64,000 nucleotides of DNA, taken from positions 21,168,427 through 21,232,426 of the forward strand of contig OX442315.1 of NCBI GenBank assembly GCA_949358305.1, written 5' to 3'. This document shows positions 35,144-48,000 of the stretch, piece after piece. Under the pieces are notes generated by a model. The model had not been told where the DNA came from. It searched no databases and worked only from the letters and a program-made list of their open reading frames with translations. A program made the position numbers and the translations under genes. This DNA comes from Strigamia acuminata. Its lineage: Eukaryota; Arthropoda; Chilopoda; Geophilomorpha; Linotaeniidae. Numbering within the stretch: position 1 is the first letter of the stretch; every line of letters begins with the position of its first letter.

Positions 35144-35283
35144 TTCCAAGTACTGCACAATTGGTCGTCTGCTGATTCTATTTCTTCGATGATGAGGTCT
35201 ATTTTGTTATCTTTTACATTTTCGTTGGTTATTGTCGAGTCTAATCTAATTAACATTTTAAATGGTGCTTGTGAAGTTGTCAT
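35144..35283 (-). CDS. EXOC6: Alternative first coding exon of Sec15/EXOC6
   Basis: An ATG at 35283 opens 46 codons that end in phase 2 at a strong donor (GTAAGT after 35144). The proximal first exon (34629-34729) also ends in phase 2, so both can splice to the exon starting at 34413. The encoded end IIEEIESADDQLCSTWK aligns with the EIEST-type N-terminal motif of animal EXOC6, as does LLYELESSDTSSVGVVI from the proximal exon. Two exons encoding the same motif at the same phase indicate alternative promoters and alternative N termini. Which one is major cannot be told from DNA. Confidence 0.65.
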
Positions 35284-37021
35284 ACTTCTTAAGCAAGAAG
35301 CAGCAAAACTAAATTTTCATCAAAGTTCATAGTTTCATTTTCACACCTCACAGATGTGAAATGTAATGCTTGAGTATTAAATTAACACGTACATTAAACA
35401 AAACCAACTTCAATTTTGATTTTCAGATAAAAAGATAACTGTCATAGATAAACACTCTTATTCTGCTCTCCAAAAACCTCTGTCTGGTAAGCTTTATTCG
35501 TGTGATAGTATCATTAGTATCATTAAATAGTATCAATAGTATCATTAAATTACAACTGAAAAAATGTTATTAGTTAACAAGTGACACGAAATAAAAGACA
35601 AAATAAATCTAAAAAAATTTAAAAAATCGGATACGAATATTTTTCACGAAAATCTGAAAGGGCTCTAGCTCCACGTTTTCCCTGTTGTCTATCGATTTAT
35701 TTCACAATTACTGTACCAGATTGGACAATTAAATTCAGATTCGACATTACCATCGTGTTTTGCATCGCTGGTGTCTTTGGGGATAAAACCATTTATAAAA
35801 AAAAGTGTTGACAAAAAACTAAGAATCAAACTTAAAAAATATTACCGGTATGTATAAATATTGGAAAAGGATGACGATTAAAACTGACTCCTGTCATCTA
35901 GCGCGACAATATTATCTACCGCAACATCAATATATCGCGACTTGGGAAACTGTGCAACTACGTGTATTTTGGGTTTTTCTTTTTCTTCCTCCTCAGAAGG
36001 GCTAACAAGGGGGAAGGGGGGGGGGCTGCGCCCCACGAACCTAACCTTACTGATACCGGGAATTTCCCGGTGGCCTATGAAATTGTACATTTTTAATTCT
36101 TTTGTTGTGGCACCGATTATCCAGATTTCCCAGTACTAAATTTGTTTCCAGTCCAGCCCTGGTTGAAACCTCCCTTTTACCAACGTGAAAACTGTTGCAT
36201 TGCCAAAGAATATGTTTGATTTGTTTCTGGATAAATGCTCCTGCCGAAACGTAGAAATGTCATTATGACCATAAAAATTACCTACCCCACGCCATGGGAG
36301 GCGCAAGATTTGATAATCTGGAATTTTGGCTGAAAGATGCGAGTATAAAAACAGCAAAAGATTTTGTCCAGATTTGTTGAAGATTCATAAATAATCTTGA
36401 TATGGATTTCCAATTGGCTTTCTAGTGAGATTTTCTAGAGTTGGTTTAAATAAAACATACAGTATAATGACTAACGAAGAAATGAGCATTTTTAAGAAGC
36501 ATTGTTCTTACTTTGCCTGGATATACAAAGTACAGTGAAACTCGTGGCACGGCTTTAAGACGACCCTCCATAGGTCGTTCTATTTTTCTCGTGCTACGAG
36601 GGTCAAAACAAGCTATTACACAAGATTCTTGTATTAAATTTCGAGATCACGATCGTGCTACGCTTTATTGAATTTGCCTATATTTTCCCATTTCTGAATT
36701 GAAAAACACGACCGGAAACGAAAGGCGCGGGGTGCACACCGGACTAGTTACGTTTCTGTGCAGTCCTTCAGACCTAATAAAGACTCGCTACACATAATCC
36801 TCAGGTCTGGTTAACTACGTGTAGCTTGAAAAAAACATTAATTTTTAGTAGCTGCTTGTAGACGATAAGCTAGATATTGTAGACGACTTTGAACTTGTGG
36901 TATTTACATTTCCGCGATGATTAAAACGAAAACTGATAGTGGCAGCTCGAAGGTTAAACCAATTTAGTGATTTTTTTTGCAAGTAAACAGGCTATACGAG
37001 TTTGATGCTATATATTCCTAA
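35284..37021. other. Intergenic region EXOC6 to PYROXD2
   Basis: No coding exon is supported. The segment contains a G-rich tract (about 36006-36028), a partial copy of a short hAT-like repeat (about 36045-36161) and a GC-richer stretch at 36540-36800 with short inverted repeats (ACGACC/GGTCGT near 36560) that may be old transposon sequence. Confidence 0.45.
36045..36161. mobile_element. Partial copy of a short hAT-like MITE
   Basis: This segment shares taccgggaatttccc, atccagatttc, actaaatttgt and the end ccagccctg with the complete element at 44056-44219, in the same order. The left terminal repeat is not recognisable and no target duplication was found, so this copy appears truncated or diverged. 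Confidence 0.55.
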
Positions 37022-39259
37022 ATGTTTGTGCGCAAGTTAAGCAACAGGCACAAATTCTTACTGCATCACGTAAGACTGTTAACCACAGAAACAACTCAGC
37101 CAAAATCATCGTACGATGCTGTAGTTATCGGCGGCGGGCACAATGGATTAGTAGCGGTGAGTAAATAAATGAAAATTGTTCTGTTGCGTTGATGACAAAC
37201 CAAAGTAAAATATCAAAACAGGCGGCTTACTTGCAAAGAGCTGGTCTGAAAGCATGCGTTTTGGAGAGAAGACATGTAATTGGCGGTGCAGCTGTCACTG
37301 AAGAAATCATTCCTGGATTCAAATTTTCCAGAGCATCTTACGTTTTCAGTTTATTTCGTCCAATTATTTTCAAAGAACTAAAACTCAAAGTAACTTAGAA
37401 TTTACATGAAATTTAATTTTTAGATTTATTAAAGCAAGCATTATTACTAAATTCGTACACAGGAATACGGCGTAAAGGTATTTCTTAGAAATCCAAATTC
37501 TTTCACACCTTTATCAGAATGGAAATCAAACCGACCAAAATCACTTTCTCTTTATTTCAACGAAGAAGACAAACTCAAAGAAATTGGACGATTTTCGAAC
37601 AAAGATGTTCAAGTATAGACAATAAGAAAAAAATTAAAAATAAATTTGCTATTTAATCAAATTTTCAGGCTTACATTGAATATGACAAATCATTAACCAA
37701 CGTCATCAACAGCATAAATCCACTTTTCGACCATCTTCCGCCAGATGTTTCAACTTTAATTAACGGCAATTGGCTGCAACGGTTGAAGGCACTTGCAACT
37801 TTGAAACCTTTACGACATATTACTAAGAATATTGGCGAAGATTTTCCATTTCTAATGGAACTTCTATTCTCGTCGACTCATAAAATTCTAAATAAACGAT
37901 TTGAAACTGATTGCCTCAAAGCTACTTTGGCCACTGATGGAGTCATCGGAGCAATGCAAAGCCCCATGAGTCCCGGAAGCGGCTATTTACTATTGCATCA
38001 TGTAACTGGAAGTGTCGAAGGCGTAAATGGAGCTTGGGGATACGTACAAGGTGGAATGGGTGCGGTATCCCAAGCAATAGCTGCAGCAGCTACGGATTTA
38101 GGGGTGGAGATTTTCACACAAAAAGTAAATGTGCGCACAAGTTGCTTGAAAAATGAAATAATTTCTACTTTATTTTTTAAAAGGAAGTGAAGAACATCAA
38201 AGTTCATAATAATCAAACGCAGGGGGTCGTGTTGACTAATGGAATGGAAGTGAACGCTCCTCTGGTGCTGTCTAACGCAACTCCACAAATCACTTTTTTA
38301 GATTTATTGGACGATGGGTTATTACCCGCTGATTATAAACGTGAAATTTCTCGACTCGATTACGAAACATCAGTTACAAAAATCAACAGTAAATTGAAAT
38401 AAACTCAGATTTAATATATATAACAATAATTTCACTAAAAAATTTTCAATTAATAGTAGCGCTGAAAGGACTGCCAAACTTTACAGTTGCCCCGCATTCC
38501 AATTCACCAATGCAACATCACCAGGCATCAATTCATATTAATTGTGAAAATATAGACATGTTAGAAAACGCTTATCTTTCTGCTAAGCAAGGAAAGTTAC
38601 CTGAAAGGTGCAGTACGTTTTTACGTAAAATTTTAAACAAATTACACATTTTTTCATATCTTTTTAGACCTATGATTGAATTAGTTATCCCATCAACATT
38701 GGACAATACGTTAGCCCCACCAGGAAGTCATGTTGCTCTTGCCTTCTCCCAGTTTACACCTTATCACCTTGCTGATGGCAAAAAATGGGACGCAGATATG
38801 AAAAAGAAATATTTTGACATAGGTTAACATTTAGAAATATGAAACAATTTTATTTAGTTGTGCTATCAACAAAAATTGTATTTCTTTCAGTAATTAACTC
38901 GATCGAGAGATACGCACCGTCATTCCGAAATTTGATTATTGGTTACGAAATTCTAACTCCACCTGACCTTGAAGACATTTTTAGCCTTACTGGCGGAGTA
39001 AATAGAAAGGAAATAAAAACAGAATTCACACGAGTGTTTTTTATTATTTTCTTTGATACAGAATATCTTTCACGGAGCTTTAAGTTTGGATCAATTGTAC
39101 GTCAACAGACCTACGTCGCTCATTCAGGCACCGAACACACCTATCAAAGGATTGTTTCTTTGTGGCAGTGGAAGTCATCCTGGAGGTGGTGTCACAGGTG
39201 CTCCAGGACGTCTAGCAGCAATTACAGCAATTAAAAAAAATCGTAAAAGAAAATTCTAG
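37022..39259 (+). CDS. PYROXD2: PYROXD2-type FAD oxidoreductase
   Basis: Nine exons (37022-37156, 37222-37389, 37463-37612, 37669-38124, 38184-38388, 38457-38607, 38668-38822, 38891-38997, 39062-39259) encode about 574 residues (human about 581). After a basic N-terminal leader comes the FAD-binding Rossmann motif [20 protein letters not shown], then the phytoene-desaturase-like blocks [32 protein letters not shown] and [18 protein letters not shown], and the C-terminal FAD signature [26 protein letters not shown]2 is a mitochondrial protein of uncertain substrate linked to trimethylamine metabolism and respiratory-chain function. The leader is compatible with mitochondrial import. Confidence 0.95.
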
Positions 39260-39685
39260 GAGTCATTTTTCGCAGAAGTTGGTTATTGAGGGCGCGCAGT
39301 GGGGATTTCCCGGGATTTCCCTTTTCCTCACAAACAGGATATACACAAGCAAAATGTTTTTTCCAATATTTAGAAACGATTTTTTTTAAATGTATATTTT
39401 AATGATTCTTATGAAAGAGTTAATAAACGATAGCAATTTTCCGATAATAAAACTGATAATTTTTTTTGCTGCTAGTGGTGTTAAAATTTATTCTATTTGT
39501 TAAAATCACGGTGAGAAATTAGAACGTCATAAGGTGAATGTGAAAACACAGCAACATCCTCAAGGTGAGCGAATCGCCTGAAGTGACGCACGTAATATTA
39601 CCTTAACTGAATATTGTGAAACATTTTAAAACAGGAATTGTATAAATTTAAGGCAGAATGAAACTTTCTTTCACATTAGACAATC
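39260..39685. promoter_or_regulatory. Upstream region of ebony copy 1
   Basis: This 426-bp interval should hold the PYROXD2 3' end and the ebony copy 1 promoter. It does not resemble the DNA upstream of ebony copy 2, so the two copies probably have different promoters. No TATA box was identified with confidence. Confidence 0.4.
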
Positions 39686-42680
39686 ATGGAGACGCACAGT
39701 GTCCTCTACGGTCCCAATCAAGAAATCTCTGAACCATCGTATCTTCTGAATCGCTTATTCGAGGACTATCTTCATGCACATACTGAAATATCAAACAAAG
39801 TGGCTCTTAGCTTCAAGAATAATTCTGTGACTTTCGAGCAATTAAATCAACACGCTAACAAATTAGCTCGATTTTTATCATCGATTCTCCACAACAACAA
39901 CAAACGTGAAGAACAAAAGCCGTCAAACATAATTGGAGTGTTTCTACCACCGAGCGATGATTTGATTGTGGTTCTTTTTGCGATCCTGAAGTTAGGAGCC
40001 TCGTATTTGCCGTTAGATTCCACATTTTCCGATAGCCGTTTCTCTCATATTTTGGCCGATTCTCGTCCTTCAGCTGTCATCACTACTCGAGAGGATTCAG
40101 CAAGAGTAACAAAAGCCTGGAACGGTTTGGTGATACACCACGACGATTTGATACAAGAGAAAATTGGAAGCGAATTCAGCAATACAAATTTGGAATCCAA
40201 GGAAATGATTGATTCTAATCCTTCAATTGCTGCAGTTCTTTACACATCCGGAAGCACAGGGGTACCGAAAGGAGTAGCTTTGTCGAATTCAGCAATACTA
40301 AATCGATTTAAATGGCAGTGGACAACCTTTCCATTTAGTGAAAACGAAACTTGTGTTTTAAAAACCACTCTATCGTTTGTCGATTCGGTGTCTGAGATTT
40401 TTGGATCTCTTTTGCAAGGTAAACAACTAGTAATTGTTTCTAGAGAAGATGTTAAAAACACACAAGCGTTTGTGGATATTTTGGAAAAATACCACATCGA
40501 ACGATTAATGTTAGTGCCATCATTGCTGAAATCAATTTTACTCTTCTCCCGGATGTCAACACAAAAACCTCGTCTTCCAAAACTGCGATTGGTTATTTCA
40601 AGCGCCGAAACAGTTACTACCGAATTTCTGCAAGAATTTTTTCAAGTTTTCCCCAACGGCAAGACTTTTGCTAATTTTTATGGCAGTACTGAAATTACGG
40701 ATGTGACGTATTCTATTTTCGAATGTCCTCAAGACGTTCGAGATAAAACTGTTGACAGTAAGGTGCCGTTAGGAATACCTATAACCAACACCAACATTTA
40801 CATTTTGGATAAAAATCGTAAAATTGTTCCACTCGGCCAAATCGGTGAGATTTACGTCAGCGGAAAAAATTTATCTAAATATTTAAATCAACTTGATGAT
40901 TTTGAAAATCCAAACTCAAAATTTATTCAAAATCAAGTGGATTGCAAACCAGGACACCATCTACTCTACAACACAGGTGATTTTGGAAGAATTATTAATA
41001 ACACTTTACTCAATGAAGGCAGAACTGATAGTCAGGTAAGAAATGTCTTCGTTTTATATTTTACAAGTAATCTAAACATTTCTAAATCTTTGTAGATCAA
41101 AATCAGAGGTCAACGTGTAGACCTGTCGGAAATAGAGCGTGCAATTGTTACTGTACCACATGTTGTTGGTGCTGTGGTGCTGTGTTACCACGCGGGTCAA
41201 CACGACCAAACTGTGTTAGCCTTCTACAGAACCAAAGATAATTTAAAAGAAAAAGAGCTCAGCAAAATCCTGTTCGACAAATTAGCAAGCCACATGATGC
41301 CACTTGTTTTCCAAGTAAAAGATTTTCCCTTATTGCACAATGGTAAAATTGATCGACAAATGCTACTCCACCAATTCAAAACAAATGCAGAAGCAAATCT
41401 CAAAGATGCCATCGACTCCAGTTTATCAGAAGTCGACCCCGATCAACGTAATGCAGCATTGGCACTTTTTCAAGCCATAAACGAAGTATTGGGCCTCACA
41501 CGTAGAAATGCAATTTCGATCGAATCTAATTTTTTTGAAATAGGAGGAAATTCGCTCAATGTTGTGCATACTATCAGCCTTTTAATGGAGAAAGGCTATT
41601 TTATCGGCATTCCTGACTTTTTGCAAGCAGCTTCACTGCGTGCCATCGTCAATAAAATGCACTTGCAATCATCTTCAACCGTCAACATCTTCAACAAACT
41701 TCCTTCTGTGGAAATAAAATTCCGTACCATTCCAATCACCAACATTCCGGACTCCACAATTCTATCGATTATATCGAATAGTTTCGTTAAAAAAGGTGAT
41801 TTGGAGCAACATACAGGCGCAAGCAAAGAAGAGTTTCTTGAATTTGTGGAAAATTTATGGCAATCTTTTATGACGTCCGATGTTTCCTTCGGAATTGTGG
41901 ATGAAAATAATACAGTTGTTGGGGTTAGTTTGAATACTAACCTCAGAGACGAGCCATATTTTACGTTAAAAACTCGAATGGAGGTAAGATAACAAAATCC
42001 TTTGTCTATTCATACAATTTTGGCAGTTCTCGGCTGATCGGGGGGGGGGGGGTGCTTTGCAACATCTATTGCACATTTATGCGTAAGATAAAAAGGGCTT
42101 GAGCCATGTAGGAACCACAAATTAAATTTCTGACAGTTAAATGCATTTTTCAATTTTAAGCAAACATTATTCATGAATAAGTATTGAAAGAATTAAGCCT
42201 GATGTGTATGTACGCAATGTTAATTTGAATCATTATTTTCTAGACTGTAATGGATCTTCTTGAATTCATGGAAGGTCCATTTCATACACAGCTACTTGAA
42301 TCCAAGAATAAAGTAATGCATGGTTTGCTATTAGGATCAGTTGACGCTTTAACAGCTGCTGATAACATTCAATTGGTGCAGTTTATCGAGGAAGAAATTG
42401 TTAGCATTGCTAAAGCGAATGATTTTGATGCAATTCTTACCACAAACACAAGTCCTTTGACTCAGGTAAAAGCACACAATTTTATGATTAATGCTTCGAA
42501 ATATTTGCTAAATGACACAATTAAAATTATTTCTTTCAGGATGTTTGTGGCAAACTGCTCAACTACGAAATCTTAAAATCGGTCCAAGCAAACCAATATC
42601 GAGATAAAAATGGGTTTTCTGCATTTGCATCAGCACCGGATAATTATTGCATCCAAGTAGCGGTCAAATATTTAAAATAA
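39686..42680 (+). CDS. ebony: Ebony: beta-alanyl-amine synthetase (NRPS-like), copy 1, intact
   Basis: Four exons (39686-41035, 41096-41983, 42244-42465, 42540-42680) encode about 866 residues; fly Ebony has 879. It is a mini-NRPS. An adenylation domain (AVLYTSGSTGVPKGVAL; TTLSFVDSVSEIFGSLLQG with the Asp that reads beta-alanine's amine; NFYGSTEITDVTY; YNTGDFGR; IKIRGQRVDLSEIE; NGKIDR) is followed by a carrier domain with the phosphopantetheine serine in FFEIGGNSLN. The C-terminal amine-selecting domain ends in FDAILTTNTSPLTQ. Ebony couples beta-alanine to dopamine, histamine or other amines for cuticle tanning and neurotransmitter recycling. All junctions keep frame. It is the only complete copy in the array. 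Confidence 0.95.
42040..42052. repeat. Poly-G tract in intron 2 of ebony copy 1
   Basis: A run of about 13 G bases sits in the intron, an unusual homopolymer for this AT-rich window and a likely sequencing or assembly weak point. Confidence 0.8.
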
Positions 42681-43134
42681 CGAGTTTGCTTTAAAATATA
42701 CATATTTATAATCTGTCATACGGAGAATTGTCATCCAAATACAAAAAGAGCAGAAATCAAATATTATGTCCACTACATAATTTATGTCAAAACATAGATA
42801 CCGGTAATCAATTGAATTAAGTAAACCGGTAACCAATTAAAATACTATTGATTAACTTTGTCATTAACCACACACCCATATACCGAACACTGTGTACATC
42901 AAACGATTTTAAAAATTAATTAAAAACTATTCTTCTGAAATTGTGCTACTATGTTTTTCAATTTTCAATTGTCAATGATAATAAACCAACTTAATTTCAA
43001 CAAAAAGAAGTTTCCAACTTTTCGATTTATTTCAATTTATTTCTCTTATAATTCACTATATGCAAATGTTGTGAAATTGGCAGCAGAAATCAAAAGTGAA
43101 AGGCATAATACAAAACTAATTGAGAAAGAAAAAT
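42681..43134. other. 3' flank of ebony copy 1
   Basis: The first about 170 bp match the 3' flank of copy 2 (acgagtttgctttaaa... and gataccggtaat), so the duplicated unit extends beyond the stop codon. No further exon is seen. Confidence 0.55.
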
Positions 43135-43606
43135 AATGACACAGATGTTGGTACGCCTGTGCTGGATCTAGTTAAATCTTGTTATTAACAAAATAAAACC
43201 GACAGTGTGTCGTATTAAAAGCCTCAAAAATAGCAACGTAATAGTGTTAATTTTTTAATTGAAAATTCATATGGTAAGTGACCATATAGGAGACTCCATT
43301 CACGGCGAAACTAAAGTTGTCGTAACTATCCATTGTTACTTAATTGTTAAATTTTGCATATTTTTCTGGTTAGACACAGGGCCATGGTCTTGGAGCCAAA
43401 TTGTAGGTTTTGCTTACTACCATAGATAAAATGGAGTTGCATTTGTTGTATGATCAAGACATCTGCAAAATATTATATCTACTGCATCAATAATTCAAAG
43501 ATTACCTTCACACTGAAATAGCGCACAGAGTGGCTCTTAACTTCAGAAATAATTCCGTTACTTTCAAGCAACTAAATCACCAGGCAAACAAAATAATTAC
43601 GGAGTA
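43135..43606 (+). pseudogene. Decayed 5' fragment of an ebony copy (promoter plus start of exon 1)
   Basis: Sequence from about 43135 parallels the DNA upstream of ebony copy 2 (shared cagatgttggtac, cattcacggcga, ttagacacagg), and atggagttgca at 43431 matches its start. The following about 175 bp align with the beginning of exon 1 (tactgcatc, ttatcttcacac/taccttcacac, aataattccgttactttc, aggcaaacaaa) but carry indels and stop codons, and homology ends at about 43606. It is a fragment of a further tandem duplication, not a gene. Confidence 0.75.
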
Positions 43607-45081
43607 ATTTTTTTTCGTTAGAACTCAAATCATTCTGTTTATTTTCGTCATCAAAATTAATCACCATGAACTTTTTATGCTTTGTAGGAAAAAAAAGTGC
43701 AAATGGACTCCATTTCTTACACCTTTTTCACTATGATACCTTTTATTACCCAAAAGTGCCATTCTGCCATTCTGCACCATTTTTTATCCATTTGTGTTCA
43801 CACCTTCCAATTACACACTTTAGCATTATGAGTGTTACAACTTACACACTGTGAAACGCGCTTAAACAGTCAAATAATCGAACCAATGGCCAATCAATTA
43901 AATTGGCTCTAAAGACGTCTAAACGCATGATAAAATGAACAAATAGAGAATAAAAAGAGAAATTCAAGAGGATAAAACATATACTAGTATATCTAAAAGC
44001 ATGATAATGACTAAACTCAAGGGGCTAATTGAAAGTCCACAATGAGGAGTGTACACAGTGCTGGACTAGCCCGGCGTGCTACCGGGAATTTCCCAATGGT
44101 CTGTGGCCCAGTGGCCTGTGGCGGGCCCACCGTGGATCGTTCCTGGCCCACCATAGCCATAGCCTGTGGCCCGACCATCCAGATTTCTCGGGACTAAATT
44201 TGTACCCATTCCAGCCCTGAGTGTACAAAGGTTTGAGAGGTAAACTTAGGAAAGAAAATAGAGGCTTGTGAGACTCTGGCTACTCAAGAAGAGCTCTTAG
44301 CAAGTCAAAGCGCAAACTATTTCTGCGCTAAATAAATGTCTACAGGCCCTGAGGTAAACTCTGAATCTGATTTGAGAACCAATCAGAAACAATTACTGTA
44401 GAGCAGCCAATGGGATGCGTTGGTGAATATCAATGAGGATAAGTCATCAAAAGCATCACAAGCCAAATGTAAATTAACAAGGAAGAAAAATAAATAAACG
44501 AGGGGGAAACATGAGCAAAATATCAAGATGACTAGTTCAAACCATTCAGAATCAAACCAGACACAGGTAATTAACAACAAAGGCAAGGCCAAATCAGATT
44601 GCGAAATAAACACAAGGTAAGTAAATTCAAACAATATACAAATAACAATTGGAATTTGGACAATGGAAACGTACAAAAAAAAACGATTAAAATTTACAGT
44701 GGGCAAATGTTTTTCATCGGCAGAAGAAGCATACATGCATATATGAAAAACATTTATGCTGTCTTTGACTTTTGTAATTGTAAACAAGTCAAGGATAGCA
44801 AAACAACTAATTTTGAAAGAAAAATAATGGCACAGATGTTGGTACACTTGCGTCTTGTTTACTTAAATAAAACCAACTGCGTATTTAGAAGCCTCGAAGA
44901 TGGCAATGGGAGCAGCGTTGATGTTTAATTGAAATTTTATTTGGTACGTGACACCAAAAGATTACATTCACGGCGAGCCAGCACGTCATAGATTGTGTTA
45001 AGTTATTGTTCAATTTTGTAAATTTTTCTGTTTAGACACAGGTTTCCGTTCGGAGCCACGCATAGGTTTTCCGTATATAAA
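43607..45081. other. Spacer and upstream region of ebony copy 2
   Basis: No supported exon. It contains a complete short hAT-type MITE (44056-44219). From about 44820 to 45081 lies the duplicated upstream sequence also found at 43135-43430. A long hydrophobic open frame on the minus strand (44383-44847) is judged to be chance. Confidence 0.5.
44056..44219. mobile_element. 164-bp hAT-type MITE with 8-bp target duplication
   Basis: The element starts CAGTGCTGGACTAG and ends CATTCCAGCCCTG, imperfect inverted repeats of the hAT type. It is flanked on both sides by the perfect 8-bp repeat agtgtaca (44048-44055 and 44220-44227). It has no coding capacity. It is GC-richer than its surroundings and inserted between ebony copies. 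A diverged partial relative lies at about 36045-36161. Confidence 0.85.
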
Positions 45082-48000
45082 ATGGAGTTGCAATTGCACA
45101 GCGTTTTGTACGGTCCTGATCAAGAGATCTATGGAAAATCACATCTACTGCATCGATTATTCGAGAATTATCTTCACACTCATCCTGAAATAGGATACAG
45201 AGTAGCTCTTAGCTTCAAAAATAATTCCGTTACTTTCGAGCAACTAAATTATCAGGCGAACAAATTAGCTCGATTTTTATCATCTTTTCTCCACTACAAC
45301 AAAATCAACGGTGAAGAAAACAATTCGTCTAACATAATTGGAGTGTTTCTTCCACCGAGCGATGATTTGATAGTGGCTCTTTTTGCGATCCTGAAGTTAG
45401 GAGCCTCGTATTTGCCGTTGGATTCCACCTTTTCCGACAGTCGCTTCGCACATATTTTAACCGATTCTCGTCCTTTAGCTGTAATCAGCACTCGAGAAAA
45501 TTCAGCAAGAGTTTCAAAAGCATGGAACGGTTTGATAATACACCACGACGATTTGATACAAGAGAAAATTGGAAGCGAATTCAGCAATACAAATTTGGAA
45601 TCCAAGGAAATGATTGATTCTAATCCTTCAATTGCTGCAGTTCTTTACACATCAGGAAGTACTGGAGTACCGAAGGGAGTAGCTTTAACATATACGGCAA
45701 TATTAAATTCATTTCAATGGCAATGGGCAACGTTTCCATTTAGTGAAGACGAAACTTGTGTTTTTAAAACCACTCTATCGTTTATCGATTCGGTTCCCGA
45801 GATTTTTGGATCTCTTTTGCAAGGGAAACAACTAGTTATCGTTTCTCAAGAAGATGTTAAAAACACACCAGTGTTTGTGGATATTTTAGACAAATATCAA
45901 ATCGAACGAATATTGCTTGTGCCGTCATTGTTGAAATCTATTTTTCTCTTCACTCGAATGTCCCGACAAAAGCCTTGTCTTCTCAATTTGCGATTAATTA
46001 TCTCAAGCGGTGAACCAATTACTATCGAACTTTTTCGAGAATTTTTTCAAGTTTTCCCCAACGGCAAGACTTTTGCCAATTTTTACGGCACTACTGAAAT
46101 TACAAATATAACATATTCAGTTTTCGAGAATCCTCAAGAGTTTCAAGACAATAAAGTACCGATAGGAATATCTGTTACCAACACAAATGTTTATATTTTG
46201 GATAAAAGTCGTAAAATTGTTCCGCTCGGTCAAATCGGTGAAATTTACGTCAGTGGGAATAACGTATCTCGATATTTAAATCAACTTGATGATTTTGAAA
46301 ATCCAGACTCAAAATATATCCTAAATCAAGTCGACTGCAAACCAGGACACCGCATACTTTACAACACAGGTGATTTTGGAAGAATTATTAATAACACTTT
46401 ACTCTATGAAGGCAGAACTGATAGTCAAGTAAGAAATGTCTTCGTTTTACATTTTACAAGTAATCTAAACGTGTCTAAATCTTTGTAGATCAAAATCAGA
46501 GGTCAACGTGTAGACCTGTCGGAAATCGAGCGTGCAATTGTTACTGTACCGCATGTTGTTGGTGCTGTGTTATCACGCGGCTCAACACGATCAAGCTGTG
46601 TTAGCTTTCTATAAAACCAAAGATAATTTCAATCAAGGAGAGCTCAGCAGAATCCTTTCGGATAAGTTATCAAGCCACATGATGCCACTTGTTTTCCAAG
46701 TCGAAGATTTTCCCTTATTGCACAATGGTAAAATTGATCGACAAATGCTACTCCACCAATTCAAAACAAATGCAGAAACAAATCTCAAAGATGCCGTCGA
46801 GAATGAACCCAATCAACGTGATGCAGCATCGGCACTATTTCAAGTCATAAACGAAGTACTAGGGCTGACATGTAGAAATGCGATTTCGATCGAATCCAAT
46901 TTCTTTGATATTGGTGGAAATTCACTCAATATTGTGCATACTATCAGTCTTTTATTGGACAGAGGCTATTTCATCGGCATTTCGGACTTTCTGCAATCAA
47001 CTTCATTGCGTGAAATTGTTAGTAAACTACAGTTTCAGCAGGCATCCTCAACTGTCAACATCTTTGATATACTTCCTTCCAAACACACAAAATACCGACC
47101 GATCCCTATAACCGACAATCGGAAAATGTCAATCGTATCTTTGGTATCCAACAGTTTTGCTACCAAAGGAGTTATGAGAGAATATATTCGCTCAAACAAA
47201 GAAGAATTTATTGAGTTTGTGGAGAATTTATGGCAATCCTTTTTGACGTCAGGTGTATCATTTGAAGTCATGGATGAAAATGATGTAATTATTGGAGTTA
47301 GTTTAAACACCAACCTTACAGAGGAACCGTGTATTACATTAAAAACTAAAATGCAGGTAAGTAGTCATAAAAGGTAGAAATATATAGCCTATTAAAGAGG
47401 TCCATTCATGCTGGGATGGCTCCAACATACTAGACGCGCTCGTAGAAGCCTCAAAATACTCTCGAAAATGGTTACAAACCTAACATTTCGGACTAGGTCG
47501 GCAGTTTTACAATTTTAAAAAAATGGGAAAATTAAGGCCCGCAAGAGCAGATTTACAGGAACTGATTTGGAGGTTCTTGCAGACCTCTCAGTAAAAGGGC
47601 CCCCTGCAGGGACAGGGACCCCAAACTTTCACAAAAACCACCCAGTAATTAAACATCATTCACATCCTGCCATACTATCCCAAATACTATAACTTACAAT
47701 ACCACGACTATACTATTATTACACACACCCGCCAGTACATCCCCAAACGTAAATGTATTCAATGTGTAAAAATTAAATTATTGACATTTAAACGCGTTCA
47801 CCTATCGAAGGAGAGCATGTTTAAATGCTAGAATGCATGATTTTACTTAATCAATATTAAACAACCACAAGATGAGCAATAACTTAAGCCTTTACTACTT
47901 TCTAGATGGTAATTGACACTCATGAAGGCATAGAGGGTCAATTCCATGCACAGTTACTTGGATCCCAGAACAAAGTAATGCATGGTTTTCTATTAGGATC

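Noticed and set aside
36540-36840. GC-richer stretch with short inverted repeats as a possible ncRNA or transposon
   Set aside because: The inverted repeats are short, no terminal repeats or target duplications were found, and no RNA family is recognisable.
44383-44847. 154-codon hydrophobic open frame on the minus strand
   Set aside because: It looks membrane-like only because AT-rich DNA translates to hydrophobic residues in this frame. It overlaps duplicated ebony upstream DNA on one side, and no family pattern or splice signals support it.
45060-45081. TATA-like gtatataaaatgg at ebony copy 2 as a TATA box
   Set aside because: It lies directly against the start codon, so transcription from it would begin inside the coding region.
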